This document shows, one piece after another, positions 43,553-56,600 of a stretch of 64,000 nucleotides of DNA. The notes under the pieces are model-generated. The model was not told the origin of the DNA. It saw nothing but the letters and a program-made list of their open reading frames with translations, and did not search any database. The translations under genes were made by a program, and so were the position numbers. This DNA is from Rotaria socialis (Eukaryota; Rotifera; Eurotatoria; Philodinida; Philodinidae): the NCBI GenBank assembly GCA_905331475.1, contig CAJNYU010002006.1:62001-126000 (forward strand), written 5' to 3'. The stretch's first letter is position 1. Each line of letters starts with the position of its first letter.

Positions 43553-45567
43553 ATGTGGAATTCTCTGCGCTCCTATGTTATCTGGCTTCATGAACCTGGA
43601 CATGTTGCTAGATTTCAACAATACTTTGGCGTATTACCAAAATCTAATCGTATCGTAACATTGAATGCAAATAATTTAAATAAAAATAACAATAATAACA
43701 ATATAATAAATGATGATGATTACGACTATAAGCGGATTCCTGATGAAAACAGAGATTATGATTCAAATGTTTTGGATGAATGTATCGAAGAAAGAAAACA
43801 TAGTGCAAATCAAAATCAAAATCAAAATCAAAATGAAGAAAACAATTCTTCAGAACTAGACTATAAAATTACATCATGGTTTTGGTATTATTTTTTTCAG
43901 TTTGGAGCGGCTCTTGGTAATGAAATTTTCTATATTTTATTTTTTCCAACATGGTAAAAACGTTTTTTCACTGTCTTATTGAAAATCAAATGAGATTATT
44001 CTATTTTTTCAGGATTTGGAATGTTGATGGTGCTGTAGCAAGAAAAATATCAATTCTTTGGGCTTTTTTTATGTATATTGGACAAGCAACGAAAGATATT
44101 CTAGCTATACCACGCCCATCATCACCACCAGTATTAAAATTAGAGAAACGGTAAAATTGGTATTGTATTCAACATTTTATCCACTAGTTGATTGTGTTTT
44201 AAGCTATGTTGAAGAATATGGGTTTCCTTCAACACACGCAATGTTTGCAGCTGGTATTCCACTGTCTCTTGTTCTGCTTTCACTTCAACGATATGATGTA
44301 AGTTTAATGTAGAATTTTCTAATCATCATTTGTCGTTCGCTTTATCTAGTTTAATATGTGGATTGGATTAGTTGCTGCAGCCATTGTATGTGTTTGGGTG
44401 TGCCTAAGCCGAATTTATCTTGGTATGCATACATTTCTTGTAAGTTAAAATATGATTTTCAATATTTATTTTAATGTCTTATTTCAATAAGATCAAATAA
44501 ACTTCTAATTGAAGTCTGATGTATGTGACAAAATTTTTCTCAAGATTTATTTACACTAGTAATTTTGATATGACGCTAGTCGACTATGATATATTTTGAA
44601 AATATTCATCGATGCAAATTTTAAGGTTGCTCGAATAAACAAATCCTTGAATCAAAAAGTCAGTTTTCGTTTGACAATCGTTCTATTTAACTTGTTGTGA
44701 TTCATAAATGTATAAATAAATAATGCAGTCTATATGATCGAAAGAAGCAGTGTGTATTTGACATTTTGACATTATGATCTTTTTTAGACAGTCACTGAAC
44801 ATTGTAAAGAACACTTTTTATAGCAGTATTATCTGTTCTCAATGATGCAAGATTCTTGTTTCATTTTTTTAACTTTACTTTTTCTCTTCACCATTTGTTA
44901 AAGTGGTTTTAAAAGCATGGCAAACCACACGCATACCAAACTGCTTTAAATAGAACGACATGAAACTAATTTAATTCGTATTTTCATCTGGCACTGATTT
45001 TGCTAAATCTAAATTATATATCAGACTGTTGCATATAGTCGTAATTGACAAGTCTTTTGTTTTCGAAACAATAACAATATTCAAATGCAAAAGGCTTTCA
45101 TAGAACATAGATCCATGAGTGTTTTGTTTGTTGTCGAATGAATCGCAGTGTTTACAAAAGAGAATGCATAATTGAATTTCAATCAAAACACATATGTGAA
45201 ACTTGATTTGTTATTCAAAAACAAGTTCTCCAGATTTTGCCACTAGTTGATTGGATTTGCTTACGTCGTGCATTTCTGACAAGTAAAAAAGAAGAAAAAT
45301 TACAAAATAAAGCTACGAAATATATTATGTAAAAATTAAATACTGTAAATCTCCTCAGTATTAACTTTTGATAGTAAAACGTTTGTTTTAATATATTTAT
45401 AAACAATTAATCGAAAGTTCGTTCAGTAAAAAATTGAAAAATTGAGTTAAAGGAGATATTGTTGGAGTACTACTAATTTATGCTTTTTTCGTGACATTTT
45501 ATATTTTCTATGGTTTAATAAAAAAAAACTGCTCATTATCATTAGCAATAGACAGTTGACATAGGTG

Positions 45568-45602
<35 letters not shown>

Positions 45603-46599
45603 TATCGTGTAATTATGTTACCATCTCAAGAAACATTTTGCATTTAAAAATCCTTTATTATTCAGATGTACTTTTTTATTTAATTTTTCCCTGAAGTGGA
45701 TTTTTTTCTTAAATACTAGTTGAACATTGTTACGTAGTGATTTATTGCTTCAGTGAAAAATACTCAAATTATAAGAATAAATTTACACATACACGGACTC
45801 GGCATTCATTGAAGCATTAACACATCTATCAAGTGTGGATCTGTGATGCACACGGCAGTAACTACCGACAGATAATTTCCTAATTATGAGTTTCCAATAA
45901 ACATCTATGAGTGTCACAATATGTATGTGAAGATCATACGACAAAAATGAATATTCAGAATAGTTTTTGTAGTGAAATTTATTCGAAGAACTTCTTTCTA
46001 GTATTACATATGTAATAATCTCTTTTTTTTTTACATAGGATATTATTGCTGGTACAATCTATGCTTTAATATTAATTTATATAATGTTTCCATATGTGCA
46101 TAGCATTGATAATTTTCAATTAACTCATTCGTTTGCTCCAATACTTAATTTTTCTATTGGAATTCTCTTGATAAAATGTTATCCTAGCCTAAAATTATGG
46201 TCCACAGCTCGTTCAGACACGACAGTCATATTAGGTAGTGCATTTGGTTTATGTTCAGCAACAACAGCAATGCATCAAATTGGTCTTTTAGAGAAGCCAT
46301 TAGCACCACCACTTTATTCAATCATAGCGCCAAATTTAGGTTTATGCATTGTACGCACAATACTTGGCATGATATTTATTTATGCTACGCGACAAATAGT
46401 AAAAACCGTTGCTTTACGTGCAACATGTTCTATCTATGGGCTTGATTGGAAAAATCCTGAATCAAAACGTTTAGCAAAAGTCGAAATGCCGTATTATTAT
46501 TTAACTTATTTTGCTATTGGCTTCAATATATCTTTTACATGTCCGTTATTTTTTCGCGCAATAGGAATCAATCGAGATTATAGTTATACAGAACTGTAA
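43553..46599 (+). CDS. SGPP: Sphingosine-1-phosphate phosphatase, 427 aa, 5 exons
   Basis: ER multi-pass lipid phosphatase of the PAP2 superfamily; dephosphorylates sphingosine-1-phosphate, controlling S1P/ceramide balance. Exons: 43553-43953, 44013-44150, 44204-44297, 44350-44439, 46039-46599. The N-terminal EPGHVARFQQYFG matches the SGPP motif DPQKVARFQRLCG. The three catalytic blocks are complete: KDILAIPRP (K-x6-RP), YGFPSTHA (PSxH) and SRIYLGMHTFLD (SR-x5-H-x3-D). They are followed by DIIAGTIYALILIY, IDNFQLTHSFAP and GSAFGLCSATTAMHQIGL, with about eight hydrophobic helices. An Asn/Asp/Gln-rich insert (residues 40-105) replaces the human linker. SGPP1 versus SGPP2 cannot be decided. The last intron is 1.6 kb, against about 50-60 bp for the others, and contains a long (TA)n run. 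Confidence 0.95.
45569..45599 (+). repeat. (TA)n microsatellite in the SGPP intron
   Basis: About 15 uninterrupted TA units within the large last intron of SGPP. No other feature is seen in that 1.6-kb intron. Confidence 0.9.
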
Positions 46600-49500
46600 A
46601 ACACTCGAACAGAAAAAAAACCGAAAAGAACAAACAATCCGGTGTGTCAACTGCGTAGAATGCGTTGTTTTTTGTTATGTAGTGTGTTTCTTTGCATTTA
46701 AGTAAAAATATGATACAAAATATATTTGATTAAATTTTCAGGTATGGTAATAAGAATGAATAGACTCTTTTTTTCATTTCATCCAAGCAATACTATATAG
46801 TTACGTTGTTACTTGATACAAGATAAAGACAACTAGTATCATCTTGTATTTTTTTCTCGAACAGTAAGGGGAAGGGGGGTTGTAAAAATATCAAAATAAG
46901 AAAATCGAATTTGCCTAATGAACAAAAAACAAATAGAAAAGATCAAGTTCTTAAATGTCGAGAGTTTAATAACGTACGAGTAGAAAATTTATAGGTCAAT
47001 TTTTTTATCAATTTATTAACAAGGCAAATATTTATAATAATATCAACAATAAAAAAGAAAAAAAACTGCAGCTGCCTGTTTCATCTACAAGAGTTATTGA
47101 TAAATTCAGTCAATGCCAGCTGCCAACGATTTGTATTCATTGTTTGTGTCTGGTCTATGCAATTTTAAACAATTGAAAATGTTCCGAATATCCTGGAGTT
47201 AATTAGTTTCTTTTCTTATAAACAATATTTGTTAAGTCTATAATCATTTTCTACTTTTATTTAACATGTTGCATGTCTTAATTCAACGTAAAATATATTA
47301 ACGAGAAAATTTTTGTGTGGTAATAGACGATTATTTATCACTCAAGTATTGCATGATAAGAAATAGAACTAAAGATTTTTCATGTTCATTTTTAAATGTA
47401 AGAAAGAGAAAAAAAAAACATGAATCGATTTGAAAACCGTTTCGAAGATTATTAATAATCAGATGGATATATATACATGTGCGTGTGTGGTTAACGAGCC
47501 GGAAGAAATTCTCTCGTTTTCTCTTGAGAATTGTACTGCGTGCGTGCGCGTCCATTATTTGCGGACAAGTGAGCTTGCGCGTGACTATGCGAGTGTGAGC
47601 TTGTCCCTCTTTCATCATCATTAGTATGAGTAGCGTGCAGTGTTTGTTTCAGATTTTCTCATCATCATACTCTTTGTTTGCTCGTTATCTCTTAGTTAAT
47701 CAACTACAATTAAGCAACAAACTTTTCGTTTTAAATAATTAAAAAACCGTTTAGTTGCATACTTTTACTTTCAGTTCTTCGTATGTTATTCTCTGTTGAC
47801 TCATTTTTTCTTTTTCTTTGTTTATTTGTTGACATGCTGTTATTGTAAATGTGAAGAAGCGCCTTGCATGATGTTTGTGATAGTTAATTGTAATTCGCTT
47901 CAGCAATAGCCTGTATCGTATGTTTGCATGTGTGGTTTCTGACGTATGTGTCAAAACTCTTGGGATCTTGTTTTTTCATGCGATTCTAATCAGCTCACAG
48001 TTACAGTACAATAGGCAGTGAAAAAAATATGTCTATCAATGTTTATATGTGCAAATCAATGGAATACTGAAGTTTTCTCATTCTTTTCTCGTTGTCATTT
48101 TTTTTATATTTGAAAACAACATCGAGCAACTATGGCATCAGAATAAAGATGCATGACAGCGAGTGTGAAACGAACGAAAAATAGATCAACCATGAATATT
48201 AATAGCAGAAGCTAAATCTAGATATAAGATAAACATTAGACTTCCATTAGTAGAAGCAAAAATTAGATACATAACATACGAATAATGACGGTGGCAAACA
48301 TCAAGAGCTATGAATAAGAAGAAGGGGAAGAAAAAACGATTTGTTCAGTGTGTCTTCAACTGTTGTCCTACTATGTTTGTTTTTGTGAAACAATCCATAA
48401 TGAACGTGATGTTCAAGTATATATAAATATGTAACTACATATTTCGTCAAATATCATGTAGCAGGAGAAGGGTTCAACAAGAAGAAATGGTCTGCCGTCT
48501 TTATGTGTGTATGTATAGTCATCATGACTATGCTAGAAACCGGAATAAGAGCGTTAAGAATACAAATGATGACAATTCCTTCCGATTTTTTTTCGCTTTG
48601 TTGTGTTGTTGTTGATGTCTGTCACTCGGTTCACTATAATTATCCTTTGCAAATGTGCATGGATAACGGAAGGACAATAACCACGTAGGGTATATGTATA
48701 TATATATGCAATTTTTTTTGTTTTATATCTGATAAACGATATTAAACTGTCTCTGCTCACATATATTCATATTTTGTATATCTTTTGTCTTTGCTTGAAT
48801 GCTGTCAACAGATAGTAAACTATTTGTTGATATCTAATTGTATACTATTAGGATGAGGTCAATGTTCATTCATGACTATCATAGTGATTAAATCGAAGCC
48901 GTATATATTCAAATAAGATTTGGAAGAAAGGTCGCATGTAGATGAATAATAACCAAAATAAATTATAGCACCCTGTTAGTGACGAAATTAATCACTAACG
49001 TTTTCTTTTTTATTTCAATGAAAAATGTTTTTAATGTAACCTTGAATGAATAGCAAAGGATGCCATCGAACACACTTGTTACGTACACTTGGTGAATGTC
49101 GTTTACTTCTATCCTACCGAAGTTTTCTTAATGTTCTTTGATTCTTAACAATATGTTACCGTTACATTATTCATAGTCACTCGTACAGAAAGAGAGAGAG
49201 AGAGAGAGAGAGAGACAGAAATATCGAGACAAGACCGAAAAAGAAAATAAAACGTCCGCAGTCTATTTTTTTTTCTTAATGTGGCACATTTTTTTGCTCA
49301 CAACCAACGCGCCTTGCTTTTGCCTATGTGAATGATGAGAAATTCATCAACAAAGAGCTAATACAATCGATTATATACACGAACGTCAGTCGAATTTTCC
49401 CTTCTTTAATCCTATCAGTGAGTACATAATAATAAAGTATGTTGTTTGATCGTTCGACAAATGACGACTTTCCTTTTTATTGCTTATTTTTATCGATATA

Positions 49501-50303
49501 CATAAATTACTCATAGAAAATCGCCACATCAACTAGGTTTTAATACATTGAACAATGAGCATCTACATTTCATTATTAAAACGAAAGAGAAACAAAGCTT
49601 CTTGAACCAGATTAAGTTTTATATTATGAATCTGTCAGTCATCGTCAATTGTATCAACTCGCAAGGCTTCAGTCAAATAATAGACGAAAAAGAAGAGACG
49701 AGTTGTCGACTTCTTTTTTTTTATTATCTCATAAAATTTCTTGTTCTTGTTCTGTTTCCATTCTATTCTTTATGGTTCTCTGATAAAAATAAATTGGATA
49801 TTGAATATAAACTTCATTGACACCCGAAGCAGCTTTTTCTCTTGTCACTTCTTCTACGAATAAAAAACAAGGATAACATTACGCTCATTAACATTGTCAT
49901 TTCCTTACGGCGCAGAAAGAAACTGTTGAAGAGAAGCAATAAAATTATTATCGGGTTAAGTACGCATAGTTTTTTCAATATTTATACGACACTAACACAA
50001 TATGATCATCGCAAAAAAAAATTTTTTTAACAATAAATCAACCAAAAACCTTAGAAATTTTTATTGGAATATTAGACAGTATGGCTTATTTTGTATGAGT
50101 AAGAATCCATTTGTTATTTGAAGGTCTTCTTTATACTTTAGTAATTCAATCATCATTCTTTCCTCTGTTCTATGTATATATTGACTTTTGTCTTTACCTT
50201 TTTCTTTTTCCTTTGTAGATATTCAACTACTTCTGTTACAAATGTACGATGTATTATCGATAGATTTTTTTTTTTATTGAATGACTTTGATATTCATTCG
50301 AAT
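46600..50303. other. 3.7-kb gene-free interval
   Basis: No gene supported on either strand. It has (GA)13 at about 49190-49215 and a short TG/CG-rich patch at 47470-47590 whose plus and minus frames are low-complexity. The right end is the 5' flank of the next gene, with a strong pyrimidine tract and TAG acceptor at 50219 that implies a 5'-UTR intron or spliced-leader addition site. Confidence 0.5.
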
Positions 50304-52250
50304 ATGAGTGACTTACTATCAAATATTGTCTCGGATGATGGATCATCATCTAGTAAATTACTCATAAAACAATCTGCTTCGAATTCGAATATGTCAATCA
50401 ATGGTACCATCACGGATTCAATGTCAACTACTGTGGGTATTGGTTACGACGCAAGACGAATTTTATTGATTGCTGTGGCTATAATAGCTGTTCTTATCTG
50501 TCTTATTATATGTATATTTGTATGCATACGGATTTTTCTTATACGGTATGTATAAATTTTATTTCATAAATTATTTTGATGATTCGATCCATTGATTTGT
50601 TTTCAAATTATATGAACGAATGATTTCACTATTGTATTGATTGTCTATATTTAATACTGAACGAGATACATGTAATTTATCATCATAGAATGAAAGGCCA
50701 TGTATTAATTGTAGATTAGGTATACTGGTTATTAATTTCCAATTTTTTTCCTCTTCATCATCTACATGTAAAACAAAATACTTAAAAATGAATATAAATA
50801 GTTAAAATACAAACACATATGAACAGTTGGTATTACTACAGGACGACGTTTAACATTAACATCATAACCACCTGCTACATAAATAAATCTTCCAAATGGA
50901 ACAACTTCATTTGGAATTAAAACAATCAAGGATCGAGCTCGTACAGGTTCAATAGATGATTCTTTAGTCCATTGAGTATCTATTGGCCATTTTAAACGAT
51001 AATATTCACCATGTGTTATACTTTCACATGATAATATATCAAATCCACCTATAACATGTATTTCACCGTCGATCATTCCCACTCCTGGACCAGACTAAAA
51101 TTAATTTTTCGAAGTTTTAACGAATAAGAAAAAAACAACAACTACTTTACTGTAGGTAATGGAAGATTAGGTAATGATAGCCATGTTTCAGGTACTTTTT
51201 TTATCTCCATTATATAACATTGAGATAATGGTTCATTTCTGGAGAAAATTAAATTACATAGTAAACATTAAGATGTTTTGTTATATTTACAAGTGACTAT
51301 GACCGCCAATCAAGACAATATATTTCTCATCTAGCGAATAGACTTTTTTAATAAAATTCTTTTTTTTCAACTTCAAACTACTTACCCGCAGCAATTCCAA
51401 AACTTACAGCCATATTTGGTAATGAAACAATCGGTTGAAGAATATCATTTGTTGAATTATATTTATAATCATTTTCAGGTGATTTACGTAATTTATTAAT
51501 TGGATCAAATATATAACCACCAATAATGTATGAATTATCATCGACATGAACGATTGCATATCGTTTTCGATACTGTTTCATATTTTCTAAGAAGGACATT
51601 AATTTTTCAGTTAAATTTGCTATTTCTAATTCATCAATGTCTAATGTTGGCGATAGAATAACGAGTGAAGGCTTCGAAAATTCAGATTTTTCATCACTAG
51701 CATCATATAATTGTCCGAAACCAATGCTTAAATTTTGTTCTAAATAATCTCGATAGCATTCGTCAAATTGATCTGATTTACATATTAAATCATAGAATCG
51801 TTTTCTTTCAAAATATGATTGTTGCTGTTCAATAACATTGATAGGTTCTTGATGTAATTGTTCTATCATTATGATATGAAGAAAAGAAAACAAATCCCTT
51901 GTATCGTCATAGCAACATTCTTTTATTTTTATTTTTTAGGCGACCTAAATCAAAGCGTCAAGAAAATAAAGAAACCCTGCTATCGGAACAGTCAAGCATA
52001 CCATCGGGTACGAAATCATCTAAAGCAACAAATAATACAGTAAGAAAAGATTTAAATAATTGAATAGGAAGAAAAAGTTCGTTTGTTTCTGTAGACAGGA
52101 AGTAACGGCAAACAAAGATCATCTATTCAAGACACTATTTCAAATTCAGCTAAAGCAACAACAAAACCATTCTACTATGATAATCTTGACGATATTCCGT
52201 TTATTGATGAATCTCGGCCAACAAGTGTTATTGACATTGCACAAGTTTAG
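50304..52250 (+). CDS. Small single-pass membrane protein, 165 aa, host of a nested gene
   Basis: Family not recognised. Exons 50304-50545, 51940-52039 and 52095-52250 join in frame. The N-terminal about 48 residues are Ser/Asn-rich with N-glycosylation sequons (NMS, NGT) and no cleavable signal. A single strong helix (about residues 50-78, ILLIAVAIIAVLICLIICIF onward) is followed by a stop-transfer cluster RRPKSKRQ. The about 85-residue cytoplasmic tail is Ser/Thr-rich, has an acidic aromatic patch (FYYDNLDDIPFIDE) and ends SVIDIAQV. Topology is probably type III with the tail inside. The first intron (1,394 bp) contains an entire kelch gene on the opposite strand. The tail resembles receptor-type adaptor-binding tails, but that is only an impression. 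Confidence 0.78.
50571..51893 (-). CDS. Kelch-repeat protein nested in an intron, 372 aa, 5 exons
   Basis: Minus exons 51893-51386, 51342-51291, 51238-51151, 51094-50815 and 50761-50571 join in frame and end in a stop only 25 bp inside the host intron's donor side. The first about 110 residues are charged and helical (YFERKRFYDLICKSDQFDE). Kelch blades follow with the Gly-Gly core and flanking aromatics: YAIVHVDDNSYIIGGYIF, KYIVLIGGHSH, GMIDGEIHVIGGFD, GRFIYVAGGYD and a degenerate last blade near LIHGLSFYDDKLHVSR. About five are visible, so the propeller may be completed by weak blades. There is no BTB or BACK domain, and no specific family is assigned. An in-frame ATG at 51869 is an alternative start. 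Probably a binding scaffold; function unknown. Confidence 0.85.
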
Positions 52251-53617
52251 CAAAAAACTGTAAACTCTTTCTTTCGTTATAATGAACAGTAAATATTTGT
52301 CGAAGATCGCCGCATACGGAATTAAGCCAGATATCATTATTTTTATTTTTTTTTGTCCTATCTCAATAATCAGAAACAATTATTGAACAACATGCATATG
52401 CTTATCTTTCCTATCTTTTGTTAAGTTAATTATTCATTTATTTAAACTTATACTTGTCGGCAAGTATTTCTATGTACATAATTTGTTTTTTGGTTTTTTG
52501 ATGAATTATCATTATTGGATTTATTCTTGTTTCTATCTTGCTTCATATAAAAAAGAACATATGAATAAAAATCACACACACACACACACACTTTACTCCA
52601 TCAAAGAAAGATTGTCTTTTAAAACAAGGAATGCATCTCGGAATGATGTTAATGCTTTTCAAGGATTTTGTGCTCAGGTCGATTTTTTTTGTGAAATAAA
52701 TAGAAGATTGAATCAACGCTTGAGTAAGTTTCACTAAAAATAAAATGTATAAAAAAACCTTGAACAAACTATTGCTCTTCGCTAAGGGTTTAGTTTTGAA
52801 AGGAATTAAAAATTTAATTCTGATAAACAATTTATTGTAGAAAGTGCAAAGATAAAATTCTTATCTAGATTTTGAATTATTATTGAACATACAATGTATG
52901 TACCGCGTATTTCCTAGTCTGAATTTTTATATGTATATTTGTTATTGAAGTACACTTCATTTGAGAAGATTAGGATTCTTTATTAAATAAACAGTCATGC
53001 TATTAAATTTAGTCATTTCCTAGAAAAAAGTTAGAGTAATTGCTAAAGAAAAACTCAGTACATTTCGTTCTATTCTACAGATGTTTTACTTTATCATGAC
53101 GAGTCGATGAAGAATTAATCAAGTAGCTATTTAAAGATTCAAATAATTGAATAACTAATTTTGCAAGCCCATATGACTCGCATAAGATATTATCATATAT
53201 TCTAATTAACATTTGAGAAATATTCGATTAAAAGTCTTGAAAAACAAAAATATTGTTACCAAGACAAAAATGCAATATGGATCAAAATTTTCAAACCAAA
53301 CGGAACGTGTGCGTTTTCAGCTTCTGAATGTTCTCTATGCTAGAAATAAAGCAGAAACAAATTCAGCTGTATCAATAAACCATAAAACATTTTTGAAAAA
53401 TATTCATATTGTAATTGCTAAACTGCAGTATATTATACTCTTTTATTTCTTCCCTGTGAGTATTACTGTACCAACGATTTTGTGCGACTTCTATCTACAT
53501 CTAAATTACAATTGGTCTACTCTAGAAGAAGAAAACGAATCAGTCAGATTTCTGCTCTGCATCGCATATTATCATCATTTATTTCATATCTCTAGTTGAT
53601 TATTTAAATATATCAAC
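52251..53617. other. Spacer upstream of SPG11
   Basis: No supported gene. A (CA)8 run lies at about 52575-52590. A 128-codon plus frame at 53213 has no domain and no beta-propeller character, so I do not regard it as the missing N-terminus of spatacsin. The last 25 bases include a TAG acceptor-like site at 53593-53595. Confidence 0.5.
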
Positions 53618-56600
53618 ATGGATTTTATCAAGTCTCAATTCGAAGCTGCTCTAGCTTCTAAACGTCCATTAACAAAACAAGGCTTAACATCATTAATTGA
53701 TTCTATTGAACAAACACAATTATCAACATTATATCGTTGGTTATTTCATCGTTTAAATGATCATTTACTTTATGTAGCACGTCATAATCAACCAGTAGAT
53801 TTTTTTCTTTCGGCACGTCAATTATCATTTTATTTACACGAACATTTTATAAATACTTATACTTCGTTACAATCTGCAGGAATAAAACAATTAAATCAAA
53901 TATTAAGAAGTCTTCAACAGCAACAACCATTAACACAAAATGAATTAAATCAATGGAAACGTTCACAGCCAGGTTTAAAACGCGATGATTTAATTCTTCA
54001 TTGTTTATTTTATAATTCACCACAATTAGTATTATCGAATGAGACTAGTATATTACTTGGTGATTTATTTCGTGTTGGTTTACATACATGTGTGCAGAAT
54101 TTAGCTGATCGAGATAATAAAACATCTATAAAAATTTTATTTAGTCTTGGTTTAGCACCATTAGATATTATACATCGAATTATGTCTACAACTGTCTATC
54201 ATCATTTAAGAATCTATTGTGCACAATATTTAAATGAGTTTGGTATAGAATTTTATTTAACTAGTCAAGAAATAAATATATTAAATTTATTAAATCATTT
54301 AAAACAATTTTATACGAGTGAAAGTATCTTAGATTTACTTGATAGTAGAAAACAATCAATTGAATATTGGAATAAAATACTTACAGCAGTTCCATTAGTT
54401 ACAACATTTAATTGTCGAGATATTCAACCAAGTATAAAGCAACCATCTCCAGCAATAGCATCGTCAAAACGAATTGCTTATAAACAAGTGGCTTTTGAAT
54501 GGATGCATACAATTATGGATAATGATAATCAAGAAGCAAAAAGATGGTTATTAACTACTGAAGGTCGACATTTAACGGGTGAAGATCCATTATTTCTATC
54601 GAAAGGTATGACTAAATACATATAGCACTCACTTAGTTGACAATGAATTGTTAAATTAAAGTTATGATATAATAACAAAAGACCCTATCGAAAAATATTT
54701 TCTCTAACTTCTTAGAAGCACATTTTAAAACTCTTGTTTTCACTATGAATTTCTTCTCTGTTGATGGCGTCGATCACGAAATGAGAAATCTAATACATGA
54801 TTAAATTCGAATATTCACTGAAGAAATTTTCAAAAGCAAAGAGCTGCAGCTAACCGAAGATATCAATCTGATGAGCTAAATTTTAGTACTCACTAATACA
54901 AATAAGAAGAAAAAAAACTCGTTAAAACATGAAACGATTTTCATATGAGAATCATTTGAAATCAATGCATGCTGAATATTTGTGTTTCGTAACGAACACT
55001 CGTGATAGAGAAATATCTGAAAATGAATTGTTTTCTAATTAAATCAAAAACCTTGACAATTCTAATGAGAAAACTTTCATTTTTATACATTAACAAACAA
55101 ATAGTTTGTTCAATTTAGATGATGAACTACAAAAACAAATTCAATTAGCTTACGTATATGCATCTTCGCGTCAATCGTTAAGTTTACTAAAACAATTAAG
55201 TTCAATTGAAAAAATGAATAATTTTGAGATAATATGGCCACATTTAAATCCATCTCTTCAATGGTCCTTTGTACGGTTAGCTCAATGGATCCCTCCGAAT
55301 TCATCTGACACAATTTTTTGGGAAAATATCATTCAAGATGAAACAAATGATTCATTAATATTAAAGCAAAGTAAACTCTATCGGATTTATCCGGCTTATA
55401 TTTATTTTTCACTCAATGATGAAAATGAAAACGTTGATAATGACGAAAAGTGGTGTCAATGGTTACGTTCAAAACCATGTGATTATGCATTACAAAATTC
55501 TTTTGATAATACACTTCCAATTGATCCATTGGTTAATATTGTTCGTCAGGGTATCGAAAATCGTCAAGACGATTTGGATAGTAATCTAATTAGGCAGTAT
55601 CCTGCATTACGTTTATTATCAAAATGTTCAAAAATAAATTCATTTGACATAAGTATTTATCATTTACTTGATCGTTTTAGTCAACTCGATGTATCTCGAT
55701 GTTTTACATCGCAAGAAACAAATAAATTTCGTTCAAATGAAGATATAACTATATTACACGATTGTTTTTCATCATTAAGCGATACCAATACAAATGATCA
55801 ACAACAACATTCAATTGATTATCGTTATCTATTCGGACAAAATCGTCCGTTGACATCGTTTGCACATTTTCTGGCATCATCTATTGACGATCAAGAACAA
55901 AACCAACAAAATTCCTCAACCTCAATTGATCGACGTTTTACTCGTTTGAAAGACTTCTTGATAACATCATGTAAAACAAAATTAAAAAATTATTTATCCT
56001 CAATTATCTTATTTGATATATGTAATGAAGATACATTTTTCATACGTTTGTATGTATCATTAATGAGAATATTAAAAACAATAGTCTCAGAAGATCATAC
56101 ATCAATATCATTAAAATTATTATCATCAAGTACAAATCTTAATTCATTAAATTCAATAAAACAATTAATTTTATTTAAACTTTTTTCACAAACATATTCA
56201 TTACAACATATACCAACATTATTAACATATTATATAAATCGTTCGTGTTGGTTTGAAATGTTATTTATTTCACAATTGTTTCATTATAGCGTTGATGATA
56301 TTATATCATGTTTATCACAAACACAACAGAATACACAACAATGTATGTTATTTGAACATTTAAAGTGTTGTTTTAAACGATTGGTTAAACATGATCCTAC
56401 ACCATTGTTGAAACAGGATCTTTTTGCTTTATTAACTGATCAATCATTAACATCAGAACAATTGAAATTAAGATTTCAACAAGGTATGCAGATTGAATAC
56501 TAAATTTGACAGCAGTCGACAGGGCTGATTCGACTGTAGGTTGCGATGGTTTTGAAAAGACTCCAATATTTAACTACTTAAATGGAACAACTGCACTGAC

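Noticed and set aside
47331-48760. Cluster of short frames on both strands
   Set aside because: No domain, low complexity, no consistent exon structure; regarded as intergenic.
53213-53599. 128-codon plus-strand frame directly upstream of SPG11
   Set aside because: No beta-propeller or other domain character, low-complexity Lys/Asn and aromatic composition, and it ends in a stop before the acceptor-like site; not the missing spatacsin N-terminus.
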